From: JANQPX01 sp041398025
GTDB taxonomy: Bacteria > Pseudomonadota > Alphaproteobacteria > Geminicoccales > Geminicoccaceae
Reading direction: 5' to 3'
DNA length: 64,000 nt
Assembly (NCBI GenBank): GCA_041398025.1
Contig: JAWKVM010000011.1
Location: 1-64,000, forward strand
Shown here: piece after piece, positions 32,211-41,609 of the stretch
How the letters are laid out: each line of letters opens with the position of its first letter
How positions within the stretch are numbered: the stretch's first letter is position 1
Program-made: the position numbers and the translations under genes
Notes under the pieces: generated by a model
Seen by the model: only the letters and a program-made list of their open reading frames with translations
What the model was told of the DNA's origin: nothing
Databases searched by the model: none

Positions 32211-34866
32211 CGCGGCGCGTTGCTTGGGCGGCGGCGAGGCGGGCGATGGGGACGCGGTAGGGGGAGCAGGAGACGTAGTCGAGGCCGACCTTGTGGCAGA
32301 AGGCGACGCTCGCCGGATCGCCGCCATGCTCGCCGCAGATGCCGAGCTTGATCCCGGGGCGGGCCGCCCTGCCCTGCTCGGTCGCGAGCTTGATCAGGAG
32401 GCCGACACCGTCGACGTCGATGCTGGAGAAGGGATCGGCGGGGAAGATGCCCTGCTGGATATAGGTTTCCAGGAATTTCGAGGCATCGTCGCGCGACAGG
32501 CCGAGCGCCATCTGGGTGAGGTCGTTGGTGCCGAAGCTGAAGAACTCCGCGGTCTTGGCGATCTCGGCTGCCTGCAGTGCTGCGCGCGGCACCTCGATCA
32601 TGGTACCGGTCTGGTAGGTGAGCTTGCCACCGGTCTCCTCGATGACGGCTCTCGCGACCTTGTCGATCTGCGCCTTCAGGATCTCGAACTCGCGCGCGGT
32701 GCCGATCAGCGGCACCATAACCTCGGGCACCACGGCATCGCCGGTCTTCTTCTCGCTTTCGATCGCCGCTTCGAAGATGGCACGCGCCTGCATCTCGTAG
32801 ATCTCGGGAAAGGCGATGCCGAGGCGGCAACCGCGAAAGCCGAGCATGGGGTTGGCTTCCTTCAGCTCGCGCGCGCGGCGCCGAAGGGCGTCGGCATCGA
32901 TGCCCGAGGCTTCGGCGACTTCCGCGATCTCGTCGTCCTCATGGGGCAGAAATTCGTGCAGCGGCGGATCGAGCAGGCGGATGGTGACCGGGCAGCCGGC
33001 CATGATCTCGAACAGCTCGACGAAATCGGCGCGCTGCATCGGCAGGATTTTTTCCAACGCCGCACGGCGGCCATCGGGCGTTTCCGCGAGGATCATCTCG
33101 CGCATGGCGACGATGCGCGTTTCGTCGAAGAACATGTGCTCGGTGCGCGAGAGACCGATGCCTTCGGCGCCGAATTTGCGTGCCGTGCGTGCGTCTTCCG
33201 GCGTTTCAGCGTTGGCGCGCACCTTGAGGACGCGCGTTTCGTCAGCCCAGCCCATGAGGGTCGCGAAGTCGTCGGAAATGACAGGATCGACCGTGGGCAC
33301 GGCGCCGAGCATCACCTCGCCGGCACTACCGTCGATGGTGATCAGGTCGCCCGCCTGAATCTCATGCTTACCGGCCTTGAGGCGCTTGCCCGCGTAGTCG
33401 ATGTCGATGCCCTGGGCCGCGGAGACGCAGGCCTTGCCCATGCCGCGGGCGACCACGGCGGCGTGGCTGGTCATGCCGCCGCGCGCGGTCAGGATGCCTT
33501 TCGCGGCATGCATGCCGTGGATATCCTCGGGCGAGGTTTCGACGCGCACCAGGATGACGGCATGGCCGGCATTGCCGAGCTGTTCAGCCTCGTCGCTGTC
33601 GAACACCACCTCGCCGCAGACGGCGCCGGGCGACGCGGGCAGGCCCCTGGCGATCACGTCCTTCTCGGCATCCGGGTCGAGGGAGGGATGGAGGAGCTGG
33701 TCGAGGGAGGCGGGCTCGATCCGGTCGATCGCCTCTTCACGGGTGATCAGACCTTCATTCGCCATGTCGACCGCGACCTTGAGGGCGGCAGGCGTGGTGC
33801 GCTTGCCGGAGCGGGTCTGCAGGATCCAGAGGCGGCCGTCCTGGAGGGTGAACTCGATGTCCTGCATGTCCCGATAATGGGCTTCGAGCTTGTCGAAGAC
33901 GGCGGCGAGCTCGGCGAAGGCCTCGGGCATGGCCTCCTCCATGGAGGCGAGATCGCTCGACGTCTCCGCCTTCATGGCCTCGGTGAGCGGCTGCGGCGTT
34001 CTGATGCCGGCGACCACGTCCTCGCCCTGGGCGTTGATCAGGAATTCGCCGTAGTGGCGGCGCTCGCCCGTCGAGGGGTTGCGGGTGAACGCGACGCCGG
34101 TGGCGCTCTGGTCGCTGCGGTTGCCGAACACCATGGCCTGGACGTTGACCGCGGTGCCCATGGCTTCGTCGATGTCGTGCAGGCGGCGATAGGTGATCGC
34201 GCGGGGTGTCATCCAGGAGCTGAAGACGGCCCCGACAGCCCCCCAGAGCTGGGCCTGAACGTCCTGGGGGAACGCTTCGCCGGTTTCGGTCTCGACGATC
34301 TTCTTGTAGCGCTCGATCAGCTCGGCAAGGTCGTCGGCGGACAGCTCATTGTCCAGCTTGTAGCCGTGATCGCGCTTGGTCTGATCGAGCTGGTCTTCGA
34401 ACAGATAGTGATCGATGCCGAGCACGACATCGCCATACATCTGGATGAAGCGGCGATAGCTGTCGCGCGCGAAGCGGGCATCGCTGCTCTGGGCGGCGAG
34501 GCCTTCGACCGTCTCGTCGTTCAGGCCGAGATTGAGCACGGTGTCCATCATGCCGGGCATGGAAAGGGGCGCGCCGGAGCGGACGGAGAGCAGCAGCGGG
34601 CTGTAGGGATCGCCGAGCTTGGCGCCGGCGGCCTCCTCGATCCGGGCCAGGGCCTGATCGACCTCCGCCTCGAGCTCCTTCGGATAGGTCTTGCCGTTGG
34701 CGTAATAGTGGGTGCAGACCTCGGTGGTGATGGTGAGGCCGGGCGGCACGGCCAGCCCCAAGCCCGACATCTCGGCGAGATTGGCGCCCTTGCCGCCCAG
34801 GAGCGCCTTCATGGACGCGTCGCCGTCCGCCTTGCCTGCACCGAAACCGTAGACCCATTTGCCCAT
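32200..34866 (-). CDS. ppdK: Pyruvate, phosphate dikinase
   Basis: 888 residues. It interconverts pyruvate + ATP + Pi and PEP + AMP + PPi in the cytoplasm. ATP-grasp domain at the N-terminus (GGKGANLAEMSGLGLAVPPG; SGAPLSMPGMMDTVLNLGLN), phosphohistidine domain with the catalytic His in ARGGMTSHAAVVARGMGKACV, and a PEP/pyruvate TIM barrel with MVPLIGTAREFE and a late FGTNDLTQMALGLSRDD and CGEHGGDP. Full length. ATG 34866 overlaps the glyS stop (TGATG). Confidence 0.97.
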   Translation of the reverse strand: MGKWVYGFGAGKADGDASMKALLGGKGANLAEMSGLGLAVPPGLTITTEVCTHYYANGKTYPKELEAEVDQALARIEEAAGAKLGDPYSPLLLSVRSGAPLSMPGMMDTVLNLGLNDETVEGLAAQSSDARFARDSYRRFIQMYGDVVLGIDHYLFEDQLDQTKRDHGYKLDNELSADDLAELIERYKKIVETETGEAFPQDVQAQLWGAVGAVFSSWMTPRAITYRRLHDIDEAMGTAVNVQAMVFGNRSDQSATGVAFTRNPSTGERRHYGEFLINAQGEDVVAGIRTPQPLTEAMKAETSSDLASMEEAMPEAFAELAAVFDKLEAHYRDMQDIEFTLQDGRLWILQTRSGKRTTPAALKVAVDMANEGLITREEAIDRIEPASLDQLLHPSLDPDAEKDVIARGLPASPGAVCGEVVFDSDEAEQLGNAGHAVILVRVETSPEDIHGMHAAKGILTARGGMTSHAAVVARGMGKACVSAAQGIDIDYAGKRLKAGKHEIQAGDLITIDGSAGEVMLGAVPTVDPVISDDFATLMGWADETRVLKVRANAETPEDARTARKFGAEGIGLSRTEHMFFDETRIVAMREMILAETPDGRRAALEKILPMQRADFVELFEIMAGCPVTIRLLDPPLHEFLPHEDDEIAEVAEASGIDADALRRRARELKEANPMLGFRGCRLGIAFPEIYEMQARAIFEAAIESEKKTGDAVVPEVMVPLIGTAREFEILKAQIDKVARAVIEETGGKLTYQTGTMIEVPRAALQAAEIAKTAEFFSFGTNDLTQMALGLSRDDASKFLETYIQQGIFPADPFSSIDVDGVGLLIKLATEQGRAARPGIKLGICGEHGGDPASVAFCHKVGLDYVSCSPYRVPIARLAAAQATRRVDG

Positions 34867-36965
34867 CAAGCGACCCGCCGATTGTTGTTTTCCGATACCA
34901 CGTCTTCGATCAACGAGAAGTCCGCAACGACATCGAGCGCCGACCGGATATAGCTGAGAAGGCGAAGCCTGTTGTCTCGAAGCGAAGCGTCGTCCGTATT
35001 CACCGTGACATTGTCAAAAAAAGCGTCGACCGGCCGGCGCAGATCGGCGAGGGCCGCCATGGCGTCGGCAAAGGACTCGTCCTGCAGCGCGCCATGAATT
35101 CGCCCTTCGGCCTCGGTCAACCCCTTGTACAATGCCCTCTCTTCCTCAGCCGCCAATTGCGCTTGATCAATGCGCACGCCATATCGCTTGCCATCCCTCT
35201 TTTCTTCGATGCGCACGATGTTGCTGGCGCGCCGATGGGCAGTCAGCAAATTGGCGCCCTCCTCGGTGCCAAGGAAGTCGGCAAGCGCGTCGACCTTGGC
35301 GAGCAAGCGGATCAGATCATCGTCTCCCGTCGCGAAGACCGCGCTGATCAAATCATGCCGAACCCCCGATGCCTTCAAGTGGACCTTCAGACGATCGGCG
35401 AAAAAGGTTAGCAATTCGCTAACGATCGCATCTTTTTCAACCTTAAGTTTCTGATCATAGCCCGACAGCGCCTGATCGAAGGCGTCTTTGAGGGATAGCC
35501 GCACGTCGTTTTCGAGAATCAGGCGAATCACCCCCAATGCGGCACGGCGAAGGGCGAAGGGGTCCTTGGAACCTGTGGGTTTCTCACCGATCGCGAAGAA
35601 ACCTGCGAGGGTGTCGAGCTTGTCGGCCAAGGCAATGGCAACGCTCAGCGGCGCGGATGGGCAGGAGTCGTTTGGCCCCTGTGGCGCATAATGTTCGGCG
35701 ATGGCATCCGCAACCGCCTGCGGTTCACCATGCTTCAGGGCGTAGTAACGCCCCATGATCCCCTGCAGCTCGGGAAATTCGCCGACCATGCCGGTCACGA
35801 GGTCGGCCTTGGCAAGACGGGCCGTATGATGGGCCAGAAAGAGGTCAGCGCCTTCAATACGCTCGGCAAGCCAGCCGGCGAGCTTTGCGTTGCGTTCGAC
35901 CTTGTCGCCGACCGAACCGAGCCTGGCATGGAAGACGATATCGCCGAGCTTCGGCGCCAGCTCGGCCAAGGGCCGGCGGCCATCCTGGTCCCAGAAGAAT
36001 TTGGCGTCCCAGAGACGTGCCCGGAGAACCCGCTCATTGCCGGCGACAATGGCGGCACCGCCGTCCTTGGCTTCGAGATTGGCGATCGCCACGAACTTGG
36101 AGGCCAAGTTCCCTGACTCGTCCTCGAGGGCCAGATATTTCTGGTGCGCGCGCATGGACGTGACCAGGACCTCGGAGGGAAGCTCCATGAAATCGGCGTC
36201 GATCGTACCGCAGACCGCGACCGGCCATTCGACCAAGCCGGTGACTTCCTCGAGCAGCGCCTCGTCCGGGCGGCGGCGAAGGCCCTGCTGCTTGGCGATC
36301 AGGTCCGCCTGACCGCGAATGCCCTCGCGACGCTGGTCGCGGTCGAGCACGACGAAGCGGCGGGCAAGTTCCTTCTTGTATTGGGCGACGCTCTCGACCT
36401 CGAAGGGCTCGGGCGCGTGGAAACGGTGGCCACGGCTGACGTTACCAGCGGTCACCGGACCGAAAGTAAACGGAATGGCCGCGCCATCCAGAAGGCAGAG
36501 GATGGCGTGCAAGGGCCGGACCCAACGAATGCTGTGGTCTGACCACCGCATGGATTTCGGCCATGGGAAGTTTTTCAGGATGTCCGGGATGATCTCGCCC
36601 AGCAGGTCTGCGGTGGGCCTGCCCGCTCGGCGGAAGCGGGCGACATAGAAGGCGCCCTTCTTGTCCTCTTCCTCGGTGAGCGCGTAGTCGCCGGTGCCGA
36701 GGGAACGCTTAAAGCCCTCGACGGCTTTTTCCGGCGCATCGACCCGCGGTCCCTTGCGTTCGACGTCGACATCCGGCTGTCGGGTCGCCATGTCCCCGAT
36801 GATGAGCACCAGGCGGCGCGGCGTGGCGAAAGTCTCGACCTGGCCATAGGTCAGCTCGGCATCGTCGAGGGCCTTGCGGACGAGGGATCCGAGATCTTCC
36901 TTCGCCTTTGCCTGCATGCGCGCGGGGATTTCTTCGGAGAACAGTTCAAGGATAAACTCGGCCAT
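34866..36965 (-). CDS. glyS: Glycyl-tRNA synthetase beta subunit
   Basis: 699 residues, the tRNA-binding subunit of the bacterial alpha2beta2 glycyl-tRNA synthetase. Starts MAEFILELFSEEIPARMQ and contains GFKRSLG, FPWPKSMRW and MRAHQKYLALEDESGN, all typical of GlyS, with the C-terminal anticodon-binding region (about 560-690). It starts directly at the glyQ stop. Slightly lower G+C and more adenine-rich codons than its neighbours are noticeable around 35.1-35.5 kb, but the frame is intact. Confidence 0.97.
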   Translation of the reverse strand: MAEFILELFSEEIPARMQAKAKEDLGSLVRKALDDAELTYGQVETFATPRRLVLIIGDMATRQPDVDVERKGPRVDAPEKAVEGFKRSLGTGDYALTEEEDKKGAFYVARFRRAGRPTADLLGEIIPDILKNFPWPKSMRWSDHSIRWVRPLHAILCLLDGAAIPFTFGPVTAGNVSRGHRFHAPEPFEVESVAQYKKELARRFVVLDRDQRREGIRGQADLIAKQQGLRRRPDEALLEEVTGLVEWPVAVCGTIDADFMELPSEVLVTSMRAHQKYLALEDESGNLASKFVAIANLEAKDGGAAIVAGNERVLRARLWDAKFFWDQDGRRPLAELAPKLGDIVFHARLGSVGDKVERNAKLAGWLAERIEGADLFLAHHTARLAKADLVTGMVGEFPELQGIMGRYYALKHGEPQAVADAIAEHYAPQGPNDSCPSAPLSVAIALADKLDTLAGFFAIGEKPTGSKDPFALRRAALGVIRLILENDVRLSLKDAFDQALSGYDQKLKVEKDAIVSELLTFFADRLKVHLKASGVRHDLISAVFATGDDDLIRLLAKVDALADFLGTEEGANLLTAHRRASNIVRIEEKRDGKRYGVRIDQAQLAAEEERALYKGLTEAEGRIHGALQDESFADAMAALADLRRPVDAFFDNVTVNTDDASLRDNRLRLLSYIRSALDVVADFSLIEDVVSENNNRRVA

Positions 36966-37865
36966 CTATGCCGCCTCCACCTGGGGTCGGCTCGCTAGCC
37001 AAGCTTCACAACAATCCTTCGCAAGCACTCTGACGCGGGCGATATAGGCGGCGCGTTCGGTGACGCTGATCACGCCGCGCGCGTCCAGCAGATTGAACAG
37101 ATGGCTGGCCTTCATGCACTGGTCATAAGCAGGAAGCGCCAGCGGCCTGGTGTTGTCACCAGCGCCCTTGCCGAGGAGCGAGGCGCATTCTTCTTCGGCG
37201 TCCTTGAAGTGCCGGAAGAGGCGTTCCGTGTCGGCGCGCTCGAAATTATGCTCGGAAAATTCGATCTCGGACTGCTTGAACACCTGTCCGTAGGAAAAAC
37301 CGCGGCCGTTGAAGTCCAGGTCAAAAACATTCTCGATGCCCTGGACGTACATGGCGAGGCGTTCGAGGCCGTAGGTGAGCTCGCCCGAGACCGGCTTGCA
37401 GTCGAAGCCGCCGACCTGCTGGAAATAGGTGAACTGCGAGACCTCCATGCCGTCGCACCAGACCTCCCAGCCGAGGCCCCAGGCGCCCAGCGTCGGGCTC
37501 TCCCAGTCATCCTCGACGAAGCGGATGTCATGGCTCTCGAAGTCGATGCCGATTCTTTTCAGACTCTGCAGGTAGAGGTCCTGCAGGTCCGGCGGGGACG
37601 GCTTCATGATCACCTGGAACTGATAGTAGTGCTGCAGGCGGTTCGGGTTCTCGCCGTAGCGGCCGTCGGTCGGGCGCCGGCTCGGCTGCACATAGGCGGC
37701 GTTCCAGGGCTCGGGGCCAAGCGCCCGGAGGGTGGTCGCCGGGTGAAACGTGCCGGCGCCGACCTCCATGTCGTAGGGCTGGAGGAGCACGCAGCCCTGA
37801 TCGGCCCAGAACTGCTGCAGGGTCAGGATCAGGTCCTGGAAACTGTTGGCTGGCGATGTGGTCAC
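36966..37865 (-). CDS. glyQ: Glycyl-tRNA synthetase alpha subunit
   Basis: 299 residues, the catalytic class II core subunit that activates glycine. SFQDLILTLQQFWADQGCVLLQPYDMEVGAGTFHPATTLRALGPEPW is the standard GlyQ N-terminus, and MEVSQFTYFQQVGG, ELTYGLERLAMYVQ and CMKASHLFNLLDARG are also diagnostic. Adjacent to glyS with no gap, so made in stoichiometric amounts. Confidence 0.98.
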   Translation of the reverse strand: MTTSPANSFQDLILTLQQFWADQGCVLLQPYDMEVGAGTFHPATTLRALGPEPWNAAYVQPSRRPTDGRYGENPNRLQHYYQFQVIMKPSPPDLQDLYLQSLKRIGIDFESHDIRFVEDDWESPTLGAWGLGWEVWCDGMEVSQFTYFQQVGGFDCKPVSGELTYGLERLAMYVQGIENVFDLDFNGRGFSYGQVFKQSEIEFSEHNFERADTERLFRHFKDAEEECASLLGKGAGDNTRPLALPAYDQCMKASHLFNLLDARGVISVTERAAYIARVRVLAKDCCEAWLASRPQVEAA

Positions 37866-37954
37866 GGCACCAATTTCTTAAGGCATTCCAAGGGATCGCC
37901 GGAACTTACTGAGGCCCCGGATAAGGGTCAAGCAGCGAGCCGCCGCAGGCGACA

Positions 37955-38185
37955 CTAAGTTCGGCAGCTGCAGCGCTCGCGCGGGTCGATATAGGCGCCG
38001 CAGCGCGGGCAGGCGACCATCTCGACCGCCGCGGGCTCGCCCTGGCGCTCGCCCGGGCGCCTCGGGGCCCGGCGGGCGGAGTCGCGCGCGAGGATGCCGC
38101 CCTCCTTCTGCAGCTTCGAGACCAGGGAGAAAACCTTCCAGATCGCGACGATTGCGAAGACGGTGAACAAGATTTTGTTGAGCAT
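37955..38185 (-). CDS. Small membrane protein with C-terminal zinc ribbon
   Basis: 76 residues. One N-terminal membrane helix (MLNKILFTVFAIVAIWKVFSLV) and a C-terminal CPRCGAYIDPRERCSC ribbon that should bind one zinc; a basic linker lies between. Proteins of this form sit between the S49 peptidase and glyQ in many Alphaproteobacteria; their role is unknown. AGGAACG precedes the ATG. Confidence 0.75.
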   Translation of the reverse strand: MLNKILFTVFAIVAIWKVFSLVSKLQKEGGILARDSARRAPRRPGERQGEPAAVEMVACPRCGAYIDPRERCSCRT

Positions 38186-38203
38186 GCGTTCCTCCCATCA
38201 GCC

Positions 38204-39082
38204 TCAAAGACCGAAGCGCGCCCAGAGCGCCCGCTCCTCCAGGCTGTCGAGTGCGGCGTCGACCCACGCCCTTGGCTCCGCCAAGCCGACCCGGGGGGCG
38301 GTGCCCCCCTCGAGGCGGAGGCGGCGCTGCCACCAGGACTTGGGCCGGGTCACCAGCGGCAATTTGACATCCTCGCCGTAGCGCTCCTTGAGGACGCCGT
38401 GCAGATGGCCGAGGCCGTCGATCAGCCCCTTGTCGAGCGCCTGCCTGCCGGTCCAGACCTGGCCCTCGAACAGATCCTCGTCCATGCCCTTCAGGCGATC
38501 GCCGCGACGTGCGCGCACCATGTCCTTGAAGTTCTTATGCGCCTCTTCGAGGATCACCTTGAGGCGGGATACGCCGTTGCGATCCTCAGGGCGAAACGGG
38601 TCGAGCAGGGATTTGAACTCGCCCGCGGTGTAGACGCGGCGCTCGACGCCGAGCTTGTCCATGGCCTCGACGAAGCCGAAGCCGGCTGAAATCACGCCGA
38701 TGCTGCCGACGATCGAGTTGGCGTCAGCGAAGATCTCGTCGGCGGCGAGCGCCAGCCAGTAGCCGCCGCTGGCGCCGACATCCTCGACAAAGGCGATCAC
38801 CGGGATCTCATGCTTGGCGGCGAGCGCACGAATACGTTCGGTGATCAGGGCCGATTGCACAGGCGAGCCGCCCGGGCTGTTGATCGCGAGCGCCACCGCC
38901 TTGGCCCCCTTGATCTTGAAGGCACGCTCGATGCTGCTGCTCAGGCTTTGCAGCGACAGGCTCTCGCCGCGAAGGGCACCGCCGCCGCTGCCGATCACGC
39001 CGGCAAGGCGGATCACCGGTACGACAGGGCCGCGTTTGCCGAAGGGCGGCCAGCGCAGACGCGACTTCACCGCCTCAAGCAT
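38204..39082 (-). CDS. S49-family signal-peptide-peptidase-like protease (SppA/SohB type)
   Basis: About 292 residues from ATG 39082, which overlaps the end of the methyltransferase frame. Short S49 form with one domain: nucleophile Ser in AFVEDVGASGGYWLALAADEIFA and the general-base Lys in RRVYTAGEFKSLLDPF, with INSPGGSP as the oxyanion segment. These proteases digest signal peptides or membrane-protein fragments at the inner membrane. No strong N-terminal membrane anchor is visible, unlike classical SppA. Confidence 0.85.
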   Translation of the reverse strand: MLEAVKSRLRWPPFGKRGPVVPVIRLAGVIGSGGGALRGESLSLQSLSSSIERAFKIKGAKAVALAINSPGGSPVQSALITERIRALAAKHEIPVIAFVEDVGASGGYWLALAADEIFADANSIVGSIGVISAGFGFVEAMDKLGVERRVYTAGEFKSLLDPFRPEDRNGVSRLKVILEEAHKNFKDMVRARRGDRLKGMDEDLFEGQVWTGRQALDKGLIDGLGHLHGVLKERYGEDVKLPLVTRPKSWWQRRLRLEGGTAPRVGLAEPRAWVDAALDSLEERALWARFGL

Positions 39083-39853
39083 GTTGCCGACTTTCCGTCC
39101 GAGGCGGGCGCAGAGGCATGGGCTTGCCGTCACGCAGCACGCCTGATGCGGTCGCGGAGTAGCGGCCGTCCGCCTCGTGCACCACCAGTCCCTGGGCGAG
39201 CCGGAGCGGCCCCCTGGCCCCCTTCCGGCCCTGGATCAGGATGCGCTTTGCCGGGCGGCCGTCGGCCTTGGGCCAGAGCGGGTAGACCACCGTGTCGCCG
39301 ATCTTGCCCTCGACCGCACCCAGCAGCTCGCCCAGGCGCTCGGCGCGGTGGATGATGGTGAGGCAGCCGCCGTTCTTCATCATCACCAGGCAGTTCTTCA
39401 GCCAGCTGCGAGATCGAGCCTGCTTTCGACATGGGCCTCGGCGCGCTGGCGAAGCGGCGGCGGGGTCGCGGCGTCGGCGGCGAGAAACGGCGGGTTGCTC
39501 ATGACGTGATCGAAGCTCGCCGCCATCAGCCGGGGCGGCAGGGTCGCGAGGTCGCCCTGGATCATCTCGACGCGCTGGGAAAAGCCGTTCGCTTCGATAT
39601 TGGCATTGGCGATACGCAGAAGGTCGCGCTGCAGCTCCATGCCGATCAGGCGGCACTCAGGCATGCGCGCGGCGAGGCAAAGCGCCGCGGCGCCCGTGCC
39701 AGCACCCACGTCCAGGATCTGCTCGCCCGGCTCCGCCGGCACGGCAGCCGCCAGGAAAATCGGGTCGACCGCGACCCGGTAGCCGCGCTCCGGCTGGAAG
39801 AACCGGAGCCTGCCGCCGAGCAGCGCATCCTCGCTTAGCTGATCATCCACCAT
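39075..39853 (-). pseudogene. TrmN6-like N6-adenine methyltransferase, frameshifted
   Basis: Two adjacent minus-strand frames together make one tRNA1(Val) (adenine37-N6)-methyltransferase-like protein. The first (39853 to 39398) has LSEDALLGGRLRFFQPERGYRVAVDP, SAM motif LDVGAGTGAAALCLA and catalytic VMSNPPFLA. The second, in another frame, continues WLKNCLVMMKNGGCLTIIHRAERL to the stop at 39075. The join falls near 39401-39409, where one missing base would give DLAAWLKNCL. Either the strain carries a real one-base deletion or the read has an error. All conserved motifs are otherwise present, so decay would be recent. Confidence 0.8.
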
Positions 39854-40061
39854 TTAATTTCGCTTCGGCCTGCTGGAGCAGCGCCCGCGCGCGCTCATAC
39901 ATGTCGTCGTCCACCATCATGCGGCGCGGAAAGGCGCTGATGCCGCCCTCGATGCCGCTGACATGCTCATCGAGGATCACGCAGTCAATACCGTCGGCAG
40001 CCAGCGTCGCCCGCGCCCAGGATAAATGTATAAGGTCGGTCGACCGCAAAAGTTCGCGCAT
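39843..40061 (-). CDS. DUF2007 domain protein
   Basis: 72 residues, starting MRELLRSTDLIHLSWARATL, with GIDCVILDEHVSGIEGGI and a VDDDMYERARALL end: the DUF2007 putative signal-transducing (PII-like fold) family, function unknown. ATG 40061 has AAAGGA 5 nt upstream. Overlaps the methyltransferase start by 11 bp, so it heads the run DUF2007 - trmN6-like - S49 - Zn-ribbon - glyQS. Divergent from the polyprenyl synthase gene. Confidence 0.85.
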   Translation of the reverse strand: MRELLRSTDLIHLSWARATLAADGIDCVILDEHVSGIEGGISAFPRRMMVDDDMYERARALLQQAEAKLNGG

Positions 40062-40341
40062 GAGGTCCTTTTCTCGACATTTTATCACGAAACGCCGGGA
40101 CCCGGCGACGGTCGGGATCAACCGGAAGGTCGAAGCGGGGACTATCTCATTTGTGACAAAAAAACACAAACCACCAGCGGTCAACAGGCGGTGGCCGCAT
40201 GTCGCATCACAGTGAGGACAAGGCCCTGCCTTCGGCTTTTTTTCAAGGGCATGGCGGACTATATGGAAGCAGAGATGCCGATGCTCGTGGGGAGGGTGGG
40301 GTTTGCAAGGCCGGCCGAGCGCTGCTAGCTAACGTCCGGGG

Positions 40342-41382
40342 TTGATCTTTGTGGGGGACATTCGCTTGACCGCTGCCAGCTCGCCGCTCCGTGACGAGGC
40401 CGCTCGCGACAAGCTGACGCCGGTGCAGACACTGGTGGCCGAGGACATGGCGCTGGTCAACCGCCTGATCGTCGCCCGCCTGGAGAGCCGCGTCGACCTG
40501 ATCCCGCAGCTCGCCGGCCACCTGGTTGGCGCCGGCGGCAAGCGCGTCCGCCCGATGCTTACCCTGATCGCGGCCAAGCTCTGCGGCTACGAGGGCAGCC
40601 GCCATCACGGCCTCGCCGCCGCGGTCGAGTTCATCCACACCGCGACCCTCCTCCATGACGACGTGGTCGACCAGTCCGACCTCCGGCGCGGCAACGCCAC
40701 CGCGAATGCCGTATGGGGCAACAAGCCGAGCGTGCTGGTGGGCGACTTCCTGTTCGCCCGCGCCTTCCAGCTCATGGTCGAGGACGGTTCGATCCAAGTG
40801 CTGAAAATCCTGTCCGATGCCTCCGCCGTGATCGCCGAGGGCGAAGTCGCGCAGCTCATCACCGCCAACGACACCGAGACCACCGAAGCCGCCTATATGG
40901 AGGTGATCACGGCCAAGACCGCGACCCTGTTCGCCGCAGCCGCCGAGCTCGGCGCCGTGGTCGCGGCCCGCTCGGACGCCGAGGCCGCTCACCTCCGAAG
41001 CTACGGCGAAAACCTGGGCATCGTGTTCCAGCTGGTGGACGACGTGCTCGACTACAACGCGCGGGAAACCGACCTCGGCAAGAACATCGGCGACGACTTC
41101 AAGGACGGCAAGATCACGCTCCCCGTGGTCCTTGCCTTCGAGCGCGGCGACGAGGTCGAAAAGAAATTCTGGCAGCGCACCCTCGAAGACGGCGAGCAAA
41201 CGCCCGATGATTTCGCCCACGCCCTCGCCCTGATGCAGCGCCACGGCACGCTCGACGACAGCATGACCCGCGCCTCCGACTACGCCGACCGCGCCAAAAC
41301 CTCCCTCCAGACCTTCCCCGAAACCCCCGCCAAAGCCGCCATGCTCGACCTCGTCGACTTCTGCATCGACCGTATTTTTTGA
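40342..41382 (+). CDS. ispB: Polyprenyl (octaprenyl/decaprenyl) diphosphate synthase
   Basis: About 340 residues. Makes the long isoprenoid side chain of ubiquinone from farnesyl diphosphate and isopentenyl diphosphate. First Asp-rich motif LLHDDVVDQSDLRRG, second QLVDDVLDYNARETDLGKN, and GGKRVRPMLTLIAAKL at the N-terminus. The class of chain length cannot be read exactly. The start is uncertain: TTG 40342, GTG 40351 and TTG 40366 are possible; GGGGGA before 40366 favours the last. No ATG is available near the conserved N-terminus. Confidence 0.92.
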   Translation: MIFVGDIRLTAASSPLRDEAARDKLTPVQTLVAEDMALVNRLIVARLESRVDLIPQLAGHLVGAGGKRVRPMLTLIAAKLCGYEGSRHHGLAAAVEFIHTATLLHDDVVDQSDLRRGNATANAVWGNKPSVLVGDFLFARAFQLMVEDGSIQVLKILSDASAVIAEGEVAQLITANDTETTEAAYMEVITAKTATLFAAAAELGAVVAARSDAEAAHLRSYGENLGIVFQLVDDVLDYNARETDLGKNIGDDFKDGKITLPVVLAFERGDEVEKKFWQRTLEDGEQTPDDFAHALALMQRHGTLDDSMTRASDYADRAKTSLQTFPETPAKAAMLDLVDFCIDRIF

Positions 41383-41532
41383 GTGGCGCGGCCACCTCGT
41401 TGACTTTGTGTCCGCTGGCGCTGAACGCGCCCAATTCTCCACGGTATGCCAGCAGAGGCTCAGGCAAGTGAATCAGCCGCCGATGGCGGTTGCGTGCGAA
41501 AAGAGTTCGGTCTATAGACGGATCATCGGTCG

Positions 41533-41609
41533 CGGAGTGTAGCTCAGCCTGGTAGAGCACTGTCTTCGGGAGGCAGGGGTCGGTGGTTCGAATCCACTCA
41601 CTCCGACCA
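41533..41609 (+). tRNA. tRNA-Pro (anticodon CGG)
   Basis: 77-nt cloverleaf with encoded CCA. The acceptor stem CGGAGTG pairs with CACTCCG; D arm GCTC-AGCCTGGTA-GAGC; anticodon stem CTGTC/GGCAG with loop TTCGGGA, placing CGG at positions 34-36; T arm with GGTTCGAATCC. Discriminator base A. It lies just upstream of the AT-rich stretch and IS relic. Confidence 0.97.

Noticed and set aside
32224..34953. A very long open frame (about 900 codons) on the strand opposite ppdK and the end of glyS
   Set aside because: High-G+C codon bias opens the antisense frame. ppdK on the minus strand is unmistakable, and the antisense product resembles no protein family.
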